Source: Bryobacterales bacterium
GTDB lineage: Bacteria > Acidobacteriota > Terriglobia > Bryobacterales > Bryobacteraceae
Reading direction: 5' to 3'
Assembly (NCBI GenBank): GCA_016789785.1
Contig: JAEUQE010000119.1
Span: forward strand, 1-19,975
Length of the DNA: 19,975 nucleotides
Shown: positions 7,884 to 14,557 of the stretch, piece by piece
How positions within the stretch are numbered: position 1 is the stretch's first letter
How the letters are laid out: each line of letters begins with the position of its first letter
Made by a program: the position numbers and the translations under genes
The notes under the pieces: model-generated
The model's database searches: none
Told to the model about the DNA's origin: nothing
Seen by the model: only the letters and a program-made list of their open reading frames with translations

Positions 7884-8120
7884 TTACGACGCTGCAGGTG
7901 CGGCGGCCTTCTTCCTGGCGCGCGAGGCTCGCTTCTCGGCCGGTGGCTGCCGGTCGCTCTTTTTCAGGTTCGGAAGGACGATCGGAAGCACGAACTTCTT
8001 CTCGCCATGTTCGTCAAACTTGATGACAATCTGCTCGTCAGTGCACGACACCACACTGCCGAGTCCAAACTTCGGATGTTCTACCTGAGCCCCGGAAGCA
8101 AACGCCGGCTTAGTCGCCAT
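7884..8120 (-). CDS. Small stand-alone UvrD/PcrA C-terminal Tudor-like protein with basic tail
   Basis: A 78-residue protein. Residues about 8-52 (GAQVEHPKFGLGSVVSCTDE...IVIKFDEHGEKKFVLPIVLPNLKK) resemble the Tudor-like domain at the C-terminus of the helicases PcrA and UvrD, which contacts RNA polymerase. Here it stands alone, without a helicase, followed by a Lys/Arg/Ala-rich tail (RASRARKKAAAPAAS) that looks suited to binding nucleic acid. The ATG has a GAGGA Shine-Dalgarno about 10 nt upstream and a good promoter before it. It is transcribed toward purF, 179 bp away. CarD-type RNA-polymerase binders use a related fold but are longer. A role at RNA polymerase or DNA is inference. Confidence 0.75.
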   Translation of the reverse strand: MATKPAFASGAQVEHPKFGLGSVVSCTDEQIVIKFDEHGEKKFVLPIVLPNLKKSDRQPPAEKRASRARKKAAAPAAS

Positions 8121-8141
8121 TCTAGATAAATCCTCAGTCTA

Positions 8142-8171
8142 AGTGTAACAAAAACAGATACGTTCTGTCGA
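8142..8171 (-). promoter_or_regulatory. Sigma-70-type promoter of the Tudor-domain gene
   Basis: On the minus strand: -35 TCGACA (8166-8171), 18-bp spacer, -10 TACACT (8142-8147) extended by TG. This is the best-formed sigma-70 promoter in the window; it leaves a leader long enough for the GAGGA ribosome binding site. Confidence 0.55.
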
Positions 8172-8252
8172 GCAAGGCGGATTTTTCCACATTTCCGTCA
8201 CGCTGGGCACTGCCGCGGCCGGGTCTGAATCGGCGACAATAGAGATGCGCTC

Positions 8253-8897
8253 ATGACGTCTGGTACGCTTCTCGTTTTCGCTTGCTTCGCCTCTTCATTG
8301 CTCGCGGGCGATTTCCAACTCGGCCCAGCTCTCCGCAAAGTGGAGGCGCGCTACAACAGCATCCGGACCCTCCAGGTGGACTACCGGCAGGAGTTCAGCT
8401 ACAGCTCCCAACCCAGCGCGAAGCGCGCGGAAACCGGTCTTCTGTCTCTCCAGAAACCCGGTAGGATGCGCTGGGAGTATCGGGATCCTGCCAAAAAACT
8501 ATTCTTGTCAGACGGAAAGGACGTCTTCTTCTACAGCCCCTCCTCGAATCGCGTAGAACGATCCAAGCTAAAGGAAACAGAAGACATCCGTGTCCCGCTG
8601 GCATTTCTTATCGGCCGTCTCGACTTCGATCGGGACTTCCGAGAGTTTCGGATCCGTCCGATTGGAGCCGATCACTGGATCGAGGCGCTCCCCAAATCCT
8701 CAAAGGCCTTTTATCGCCAGGTCGATTTCCTACTCACGTCGAACTTCCAAATCGTCAAGCTGCGCATCTATGGCCAGGACCAGTCCATCATGGACTACAC
8801 CTTCTCTAACGAGCGGCTCAATCCCGTCCTTGATCCCAAGCTCTTTCAGTTTGAACCGCCGCCCGGGGCGCAGATCGTCGACCTCGATCACCCCTAG
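8253..8897 (+). CDS. lolA: Outer membrane lipoprotein carrier protein LolA
   Basis: A periplasmic chaperone that accepts lipoproteins from LolCDE and delivers them to the outer membrane. The protein has 214 residues with a signal peptide (MTSGTLLVFACFASSLLAG). Typical LolA features are the early LRKVEARYNSIRTLQVDYRQEF, the GLLSLQKPGRMRWEYRDP strand pair (the Arg that closes the lipid pocket lies in this region) and the C-terminal FQFEPPPGAQIVDL. Length is close to the family norm. It is monocistronic here, convergent with the esterase gene with only 23 bp between the stops. A weak GACAAT box lies 12 nt upstream of the ATG and no Shine-Dalgarno is evident. This is the second LolA-fold protein in the window, distinct from the one at 2354-3115. 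Confidence 0.88.
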   Translation: MTSGTLLVFACFASSLLAGDFQLGPALRKVEARYNSIRTLQVDYRQEFSYSSQPSAKRAETGLLSLQKPGRMRWEYRDPAKKLFLSDGKDVFFYSPSSNRVERSKLKETEDIRVPLAFLIGRLDFDRDFREFRIRPIGADHWIEALPKSSKAFYRQVDFLLTSNFQIVKLRIYGQDQSIMDYTFSNERLNPVLDPKLFQFEPPPGAQIVDLDHP

Positions 8898-8898
8898 C

Positions 8899-8930
8899 CG
8901 CTACTTCTTCTCGACGCGCGCTACTTCTTC
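8899..8930. repeat. 12-bp direct repeat with 20-bp period at the 3' end of the esterase gene
   Basis: CGCTACTTCTTC occurs at 8899-8910 and 8919-8930. Read on the minus strand, both copies contain the ...AAGAAGTAG end of the coding sequence, so the stop codon and the codons before it appear duplicated just past the gene. This probably reflects a 20-bp tandem duplication. Confidence 0.6.
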
Positions 8931-10183
8931 ACCATGTGCCGGTCGGCGAAGTTGAGGAACTGCTCCCAGTCATACTCGGTCACATCGTGCTTCCCGGCAC
9001 GGATGTGATACCCGATGCGCGACATGACGGGCTCGTGCACTCCTGGCATTTCTTTCGCCGCAAGTCCATCGGTCCCGAGCAGCCGGTACACCGGATCCGC
9101 CGCGAGGCCGGAGAGGAACTCGCCCTTGGGATCGGCCCACTGGTCTTCGAGAGCACTGGCGATGTACACCGGACGTGGCGCGATCAGGGAAATCAGCATG
9201 TGCTGATCCACGGGTAGGTCTTTCACCGCCTGGTTGTACTTCTTGAAATTGGCCGCGAACCAGTGCGGGAACGCGGTATTGATGCGGTCAACCGTTTCGC
9301 CGAAGTTCCGGCGTGCCAGCGAGGCGCCGCCCTCGCCCGAGTTGTTGGAGATCACCATCGCGAAACGTTCATCCTGAGCACCCGCCCAGAGCGAGGTCTT
9401 GCCGAGGCGCGAGTGCCCCCATACCGCAACACGCCTGGCGTCGAAGTCGTGGTCCTTCTCCATGTAATCGAGCGCGCGGCTCAATGCCCATGCCCAAGCG
9501 CCGATGGCGTTCCAATCATCGGCGGCCGGAGTGGTGTGTCCCTGCTTGTAGAAGTACGGAATGATCGAGTCCTTCAGTCCGTCCTTGTGGTCCGGGAAGA
9601 TATCTCCGTAGTAGATCGAAGCCACGGCGTAGCCGCGCCGCACCACTTTCTCAATTTGCCAGCGGCTTGCTTCCGCGCCGCGCGAGGCCTCGGTGGCGCG
9701 CCCGTTCTCGGTGAATTTGCCGGGGCGAACCCAATTCTTGGTCACTGGTACATCGGGTTCCGTGGTCACCGCCTGGTTGCCGCCGAAGTTCAGCCCGAGA
9801 AACACCGGAACCGGCCCCTTTCGCTCGTTCGGGATGTAGAACAGGACGTGCATGCGCGGACCCGTGCGTTGGGGGGTGAGCCAGATGGCCACTTCCTTGC
9901 GCGTGGCGAGGCCGCCGAGCGCACGCTTGTTTGTGGCCATTACTTCGTAGTCGATCCTGCGGGGTGCGGGCGCGCTTCGCCCGTAGACGTTCGATTCGAA
10001 CAGCGCAAGGACTTCCGGGCGGCGTTGGCGCTTCCACGTCGCGGCGTCTCTCACCGCCGTGCCGTTTGCCATGATGAGCGGATCAGGGAGGGTGTATGTA
10101 CCGGCCTTGGCTTCGTCGTAATTCGTGCCGGGAGGCTGAGCCAATGCAGCCATCGCGGCCGCCAGCCATAGAAGTTGCTTCAT
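8921..10183 (-). CDS. Secreted glucuronoyl methylesterase-like hydrolase (CE15 family)
   Basis: CE15 enzymes cleave ester bonds between lignin alcohols and 4-O-methylglucuronic acid of xylan. Starting at 10183 the protein has 420 residues with a signal peptide ([16 protein letters not shown]). The nucleophile motif is GHSRLGKT with S258, followed by [13 protein letters not shown]. The catalytic His is probably H399 in [11 protein letters not shown]. The acid could be E284 or D347 in ALEDQWADP, the latter being the alternative acid position of some bacterial CE15 enzymes. A start at 10210 is also open, but the signal peptide and a TATCAT box 9 nt before 10183 favour the shorter form. It lies 66 bp downstream of the cobalamin adenosyltransferase gene. 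Family is confident; the natural substrate is not proven, and an acetyl xylan esterase label is the main alternative. Confidence 0.85.
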   Translation of the reverse strand: MKQLLWLAAAMAALAQPPGTNYDEAKAGTYTLPDPLIMANGTAVRDAATWKRQRRPEVLALFESNVYGRSAPAPRRIDYEVMATNKRALGGLATRKEVAIWLTPQRTGPRMHVLFYIPNERKGPVPVFLGLNFGGNQAVTTEPDVPVTKNWVRPGKFTENGRATEASRGAEASRWQIEKVVRRGYAVASIYYGDIFPDHKDGLKDSIIPYFYKQGHTTPAADDWNAIGAWAWALSRALDYMEKDHDFDARRVAVWGHSRLGKTSLWAGAQDERFAMVISNNSGEGGASLARRNFGETVDRINTAFPHWFAANFKKYNQAVKDLPVDQHMLISLIAPRPVYIASALEDQWADPKGEFLSGLAADPVYRLLGTDGLAAKEMPGVHEPVMSRIGYHIRAGKHDVTEYDWEQFLNFADRHMVKK

Positions 10184-10192
10184 GATGTGACC

Positions 10193-10198
10193 ATGATA
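10193..10198 (-). promoter_or_regulatory. -10 element upstream of the CE15 esterase (TATCAT)
   Basis: TATCAT on the minus strand ends 9 nt before the ATG at 10183, so the RNA would begin 2-3 nt before the start codon. No -35 is obvious, and no Shine-Dalgarno precedes the ATG. Confidence 0.4.
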
Positions 10199-10249
10199 CG
10201 CCCGATCCATGCCGCGGTCACCTCAAAGCCGCCAGTATCGGGCGAGGCC

Positions 10250-10873
10250 TTATCGAGCGGACGCCGCTTTGTTCGGCTCCCACAGAACCTCCGGCGACCC
10301 GAGCTTGTGATTCACCCACCGGCTCCAAACAAAGAAGGCATCACTCAGACGGTTGAGATAGCCAATCGCTTCCGCGGGCACCTCTTCGGTGCGGCTCAGT
10401 TGGACGGCGATACGCTCCGCGCGCCGGCAAACGGTGCGGCATAGGTGCAATTCGGCGTTGATGCGGCTGCCGCCTGGAAGCACGAAACTTCGCAGCGGAG
10501 CCAGCGCTTCGTTCATTTCATCAATCTCGTGTTCGAGTTGTTCGATCTCGACGGCGGTGACGCGGGGCTGTTTCGGATGTACATCCTCGGGCAATGTCGC
10601 GAGAATGCTGCCGAGGTTGAACAACTCATGCTGAACGCGGCGGAGAATGTCGAGCAGCTTCTTCGTTTCGGGCACGGCGGGATGCAATTTCTCGAGCGAC
10701 ACGCAGGCCATGCCGGTCAGCGAATTCAATTCGTCCACCGTCCCATAGCACTCAATGCGTAACGAGTCCTTCGGCACGCGCTGACCGCCCACGAGACTGG
10801 TTTCTCCCGCGTCGCCACGCCGCGTGTAGATCCGGTTGAGTGCCAGCTTCGGTTCGTTGAAAGTTTCCGCCAC
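10250..10873 (-). CDS. ATP:cob(I)alamin adenosyltransferase, PduO type
   Basis: Transfers the adenosyl group of ATP to cob(I)alamin to make coenzyme B12. The family motifs are clear: IYTRRGDAGETSLVGG (ATP-binding N-terminus), YGTVDELNSL, then FVLPGGSRINAELHLCRTVCRRAER and YLNRLSDAFFVWSRWVN. I chose the GTG at 10873, giving 207 residues, because a TGCTACGAT extended -10 box ends 6 nt upstream of it. In-frame ATGs at 10921 and 10927 would add 16-18 residues not expected in the family and would start upstream of that box. It is followed in the same direction by the esterase gene; no other cobalamin genes or riboswitch are visible. Function is confident; the start is moderately so. Confidence 0.9.
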   Translation of the reverse strand: MAETFNEPKLALNRIYTRRGDAGETSLVGGQRVPKDSLRIECYGTVDELNSLTGMACVSLEKLHPAVPETKKLLDILRRVQHELFNLGSILATLPEDVHPKQPRVTAVEIEQLEHEIDEMNEALAPLRSFVLPGGSRINAELHLCRTVCRRAERIAVQLSRTEEVPAEAIGYLNRLSDAFFVWSRWVNHKLGSPEVLWEPNKAASAR

Positions 10874-10879
10874 GTCTTC

Positions 10880-10888
10880 ATCGTAGCA
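10880..10888 (-). promoter_or_regulatory. Extended -10 element of the PduO-type gene (TGCTACGAT)
   Basis: TG-C-TACGAT on the minus strand ends 6 nt before the GTG at 10873. Spacing of 6-7 nt from -10 to start codon is what a fully leaderless transcript would show. Confidence 0.45.
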
Positions 10889-11024
10889 ACCGCCGGGGCC
10901 TGAACGAAGAAGCCACTGCATCTTCATTGATGCGATGGCACTCGTTGCGGAGTGATCCTCGCCCCGCATCGTGCCTCGCCCCCGTCGCTCGCCTGGTATT
11001 CGATCGATCTTGCCGCCGCGGAAA

Positions 11025-11936
11025 CTACGCTGCTTCGATCTTCTTGTGAAACCGTAGATAGGCTCCGCTCCGATCCCTACCCATATAGCGTTCCAGCAGC
11101 CTCTGCTCCATCCCGAGCATATCGACAAGAATCAAACCGTCGAGCACGTTCGAGAACTTACGGTCGACATTGAATCCGAGTAACTCACCACCCAGCTTCA
11201 GATAGTGCCGCAATAACACCGGAACTCCCTTTCGATCTTTCTCGATATCCGCCAGCAACGAGGAGATCTCCTCGGCGTCGCCCGCCGCGAGCCCCGTGAA
11301 ATCGCGGGCGCCCGGATTCCAACTCCAATACGGGCTCCGCGGTTTCACCAACGCCGCAAGATCCTGGCGGCGGCGATGCCGGACAAAGAAGTCGACCATG
11401 ATGTGCCGCGACAGTGGAAGGTAGCGGTTACTGATACTCACCGGCCCAAACAGATACCGGTACCGCGGATTGTCCGAGATGAAACGAGCAAGCCCCTTCC
11501 AGAGCGAAAGCAGGGCCGCATAGCTCTTTTGGTGCTCCTGGCAAACGAACGACCGTCCGAGTTCGAGCGCAGGCCCAAGGCGTTCGAAGAACCTCTCGTC
11601 GATGCGGAACAAGGAGTTGATGTACAAACCCCCGCGGCCAAGCTCCGGCAGAATCACGTCGGTCTGCCCGATTCGATAGGCCCCAGCGATCTTGCCCGTT
11701 TGGGGATGCCAAAGGAACAGATGCAGGTATCGGGAATCGAACTCGTCGGAGTCGGCGCCGGCGCCTGTGCCCTCACCCGCCGCACGGAACGTAAGCTCAC
11801 GCAGACGCGCGATTTCGCGAAGGATGTTCGGAATTTCGCTGCTGTGCGCGAGCCACACCTGATACTCACCGCTATCCACCAGCAGACTCTCGGCCGCAAG
11901 TCCTCGCAGGTCCTTGTCGATGAGCGGCTGAGGCAC
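11025..11936 (-). CDS. GNAT-type N-acyltransferase domain (OlsB-like; C-terminal half of an OlsF-like enzyme)
   Basis: A 303-residue reading frame with the features of acyl-ACP-dependent N-acyltransferases (PF13444), the class that makes lyso-ornithine lipid or related lipoamino acids: LREIARLRELTFRAAGEGTG near the start, RYLHLFLWHPQTGKIAGAYRIGQTD, then LELGRSFVCQEHQ and the GPVSISNRYLPLSRHIMVDFF stretch. The first start codon in this frame is the GTG at 11936, inside the upstream acyltransferase frame and without a Shine-Dalgarno. The frame stays open further upstream. In OlsF-type enzymes this domain follows a PlsC domain in one chain of about 580 residues, so this is probably the C-terminal half of such a protein separated by a single-base frameshift rather than an independent gene. 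Confidence 0.8.
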   Translation of the reverse strand: MPQPLIDKDLRGLAAESLLVDSGEYQVWLAHSSEIPNILREIARLRELTFRAAGEGTGAGADSDEFDSRYLHLFLWHPQTGKIAGAYRIGQTDVILPELGRGGLYINSLFRIDERFFERLGPALELGRSFVCQEHQKSYAALLSLWKGLARFISDNPRYRYLFGPVSISNRYLPLSRHIMVDFFVRHRRRQDLAALVKPRSPYWSWNPGARDFTGLAAGDAEEISSLLADIEKDRKGVPVLLRHYLKLGGELLGFNVDRKFSNVLDGLILVDMLGMEQRLLERYMGRDRSGAYLRFHKKIEAA

Positions 11937-12754
11937 TTCTGCTGCAACCTGGCGCTGCTGGACCGGCCGCTGAGCCGCGCGTCGCGCTTCGCCAGCAGCA
12001 TGGTCCGCCTGCGCAGATACGCCGCCAGATCCGCGGCATCGCCAGCCGCGATTCGCTGCGCACTCAGCGGAGTACCGATGCGCAACTCCATCCGCCGATC
12101 CTGCTTGTTCATCAACTCACGAGGGAGCAGCAGCGTGCGAAGCCTCGGGTGAACTATCCCGGCCAGATGAAATAGCGGACTGTTCGTGCCTGTGCAGAAC
12201 ACCGGCACCACCGGAGCTTTCGCCGATTGTGCAAGCCGAACGATACTTGCGCTCCAGGCCGGCTCGCAGACTCTGCCTTGCTTGAGTTCGAAGTGCGCAA
12301 CCTCGCCCGCGGGAAAAGTCACCAGCACCTTGCCTTGACGCAACCACTCGAGTGCAGCCTTCATCGCAGCCACGTTGCGCCGCGCCGCAGCTTTGCCGCC
12401 GAAGGGATCCACGAAAAACGAGACTGGCACCAGTTCCGGGAAGTTCTCTAGGACCGCATTGGCGAGGAACCGGAAATCGCCGCGGGCCCGAGGCAGCGTC
12501 CCTCCCAGCGCGATGCCATCCAGCAGGCCCGTGGGATGATTGGCAACAATCACAACTGGTCCATGCGCCGGAATCCGCGCCAAATCGGCCTCGCTGACGT
12601 CACATTGTACTTTCAGCCCATCGAGAAGCGACTTGCAGAAGCCGGCTCCTGTGTGGTGCCGAGCCTCTTCGTAGATGGGCAGCCATGCCTTGTGAAACGC
12701 GGCGCTCCGCAGGGTCCGGAGGACGGGATCCGGAAGACTCACCGAAGGGTTCAT
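11654..12754 (-). CDS. PlsC-like lysophospholipid acyltransferase domain (N-terminal half of an OlsF-like enzyme, frame-disrupted)
   Basis: Reads as a 366-residue frame, but only about residues 1-260 look like real protein. Acyltransferase motif I is NHPTGLLDG with H73 and D79 (HX5D, as in the OlsF-like subgroup), followed by FPAGEVAHF (motif III region) and VVPVFCTGTNSPLF. After RRRTMLLAKRDAR (about residue 264) the translation turns into Cys/Arg/Ser-rich text that is the shadow of the GNAT frame, over the whole 283-bp overlap 11654-11936. Continuing in the GNAT frame would restore a chain of about 580 residues with the PlsC-GNAT order of OlsF, the bifunctional ornithine-lipid synthase. A one-base loss (mutation or sequencing error) or a -1 frameshift between about 11936 and 12000 would explain it. 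It lies 56 bp after the nucleotidase gene. Confidence 0.8.
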   Translation of the reverse strand: MNPSVSLPDPVLRTLRSAAFHKAWLPIYEEARHHTGAGFCKSLLDGLKVQCDVSEADLARIPAHGPVVIVANHPTGLLDGIALGGTLPRARGDFRFLANAVLENFPELVPVSFFVDPFGGKAAARRNVAAMKAALEWLRQGKVLVTFPAGEVAHFELKQGRVCEPAWSASIVRLAQSAKAPVVPVFCTGTNSPLFHLAGIVHPRLRTLLLPRELMNKQDRRMELRIGTPLSAQRIAAGDAADLAAYLRRRTMLLAKRDARLSGRSSSARLQQKCLSRSSTRTCEDLRPRVCWWIAVSIRCGSRTAAKFRTSFAKSRVCVSLRSVRRVRAQAPAPTPTSSIPDTCICSFGIPKRARSLGPIESGRPT

Positions 12755-12810
12755 GAACCAGCACTACCCTGGCTGGGTGAATTGCCGGTGACCTCCCGGT
12801 AAAAACTCCG

Positions 12811-14535
12811 TCAATAGTTCGAAGAGCGCGCAGCTTCCGCCCGCGACTCTGTTTCAAGAAGCTTTCGGGCGGATTCCGGAATGATCCGCCAATTCCCGTC
12901 GGCCTTCGCAGGAAGCTTCTTGCGTTCGGTGTAATACTCAATGATCAGATTGCGGATCTCCTCACCGGACTTCCACAACACGCGCGCATCGCGGAACATA
13001 CGATACCCGGCGCTGCCTCCCGCACGATAGTTGTTCACAGCGATACGAAGCGGTTGTTGGTCCTCAAGCGGCTTGCCCCGAAACCGCACATTGCGCACGC
13101 GGCTGCCCTCGGGTTGCGTGAGATCGATCTCGTACTCCACACCTTGCGCCATGTCGTAGTTAAAGCCGATCACTTTGCTATTCACCAGCGGGCCCTTCGA
13201 GCAGGCGGTGTCGGGGCAAGTCAGGTAGTATCGCGCGGCGTTCTCCAACGCATCCTTCAGCATTTTGCCGTTGCCTTCGATGACGTACAGCTCGTTATCG
13301 TAGACATAGAGCGCGGCGACCTGGCGCACCGTGACCGGGCCCTTCGGAAAGCGCACACGCGGATTGAACATCGCGGTCAGGGATACGTCGGCTTTCGCAT
13401 AGTGCAACTGCACTTGCTGAACTGCATCGACCAGTGCCGTGTCGGCCACGCGGCCCAGTGAACCATCGAGATCCACCGGCGATTCGGCAACCGGTGTATT
13501 CAGAAACTCCTCGGTCAACTCGTGATAAGGCTTCGCCAGCGCGAGGATCTCTGGGTCTGCTTCTACCTTGTCCGTGACGGGAATCAGCCGGGCTTTCTTG
13601 CTTGCCACACGCCACTTGCCGTTGACCTTCTCCATTTCGAAGTCGACGCGGCCCATCGAGATGCCCCAGTTCTTGGGCTGATGCAGCAGCACGCCATCCC
13701 CAAGGCGCGCTTCTTCGAGGACCTGATGCGTGTGACCAAAGACGATGGCATCAATGCCTTTCACCTTCGTTGCGGTCTGGTAGACCATGTTCTCGTGCCC
13801 CGTCTCGCCGGTGCGGATCTCGCCAGTCTTCAGGTCGCGATCCAGACCCGCGTGCGAGGCGACCACGACCAGGTCGGGCTGATGCTTGGTCTTCAACTCC
13901 GCAATGGCCTTCTCCACAGCTTCCACACCGCTGAGGAATCGAAGCCCTTTGTAGTTCTCCGGTTTCTCCCAACTCGGCACAGCGGGCGTGGTGATGCCGA
14001 TGATCGCGACCTTCACACCGGCTACCGTCTTCACGACGTAAGGCTCGAACGGGCGTACCATGCCCGATGAGGGAGCCACCGTGTTTGCTGAAAGCCAGGG
14101 GAACTTCGCCGATTTGCGCGCGGCTTCGAGATTCTTCAATCCGAAGTTAAACTCATGATTCCCCAGCGCCATTGCGTCGAACCCCAGCGCGTTCATGGCG
14201 AGCATCATCGGGTCGATGCTGAGCGGCTTACCCTTGAAGGCAAGCCCGTGGGGCAACTTGCCCGTCCGGACGTACTGCTGATAGACCGCTTCGAGTGGCG
14301 CGCCCTGGATCGTGTCGCCACAATCCACGAGCAGCGTATTCGGGTTCTCTTGACGCTGTTCGCGAATCAATGTCGCCACTTTGGCGAGTCCGCGATTCGC
14401 CGGCTTCGCTGTGAAGTAATCCCACGGATAGAGGTTGCCGTGCAGGTCCGTGGTGACGAGAACACTGATGCGGGTCGTTTGGCCGGCACACGCAAGTGCG
14501 CAACCGAGGAGTAGCAGAAGGCGCGAGAGAAACAC
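12811..14535 (-). CDS. Periplasmic 5'-nucleotidase / 2',3'-cyclic-nucleotide phosphodiesterase (UshA/CpdB family)
   Basis: A secreted two-domain metallophosphoesterase, 574 residues including a signal peptide (MFLSRLLLLLGCALACAG). The catalytic dimetal motifs are TTDLHGN (D30, H32), DCGDTIQGAP (D74), GNHEFNFG (N126, H127), VVASHAGLD and FGHTHQ. The C-terminal substrate domain has YDNELYVIEGNGKMLKDALE and NNYRAGGSAGYRMF, closer to CpdB/YfkN-type cyclic-nucleotide phosphodiesterase/3'-nucleotidases than to UshA. It would salvage nucleosides and phosphate from extracellular nucleotides. The GTG at 14535 is the only usable start: an in-frame TGA lies two codons upstream (TGA AGG GTG) and no other start codon precedes the domain. 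Its promoter is shared with the divergent cyclophilin gene 22 bp away. Confidence 0.9.
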   Translation of the reverse strand: MFLSRLLLLLGCALACAGQTTRISVLVTTDLHGNLYPWDYFTAKPANRGLAKVATLIREQRQENPNTLLVDCGDTIQGAPLEAVYQQYVRTGKLPHGLAFKGKPLSIDPMMLAMNALGFDAMALGNHEFNFGLKNLEAARKSAKFPWLSANTVAPSSGMVRPFEPYVVKTVAGVKVAIIGITTPAVPSWEKPENYKGLRFLSGVEAVEKAIAELKTKHQPDLVVVASHAGLDRDLKTGEIRTGETGHENMVYQTATKVKGIDAIVFGHTHQVLEEARLGDGVLLHQPKNWGISMGRVDFEMEKVNGKWRVASKKARLIPVTDKVEADPEILALAKPYHELTEEFLNTPVAESPVDLDGSLGRVADTALVDAVQQVQLHYAKADVSLTAMFNPRVRFPKGPVTVRQVAALYVYDNELYVIEGNGKMLKDALENAARYYLTCPDTACSKGPLVNSKVIGFNYDMAQGVEYEIDLTQPEGSRVRNVRFRGKPLEDQQPLRIAVNNYRAGGSAGYRMFRDARVLWKSGEEIRNLIIEYYTERKKLPAKADGNWRIIPESARKLLETESRAEAARSSNY

Positions 14536-14540
14536 CCTTC

Positions 14541-14548
14541 AGTATAAT
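14541..14548. promoter_or_regulatory. Overlapping divergent -10 elements in a 22-bp spacer
   Basis: AGTATAAT reads TATAAT on the plus strand (14543-14548) and TATACT on the minus strand (14541-14546). The plus box ends 9 nt before the ATG at 14558 and the minus box ends 5 nt before the GTG at 14535. No convincing -35 is visible; any would lie inside the opposite gene. Confidence 0.6.
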
Positions 14549-14557
14549 TTTGATTGA

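Noticed and set aside
8244..8256. Three-codon ORF (ATG CGC TCA TGA) overlapping the lolA start
   Set aside because: Too short to distinguish from chance; no other evidence.
9263..10171. 302-codon plus-strand open frame opposite the esterase gene
   Set aside because: No domain or signal recognised, and it lies fully antisense to a well-supported CE15 gene.
11376..12152. 258-codon plus-strand open frame opposite the acyltransferases
   Set aside because: Antisense shadow; the opposite strand has strong family motifs throughout.
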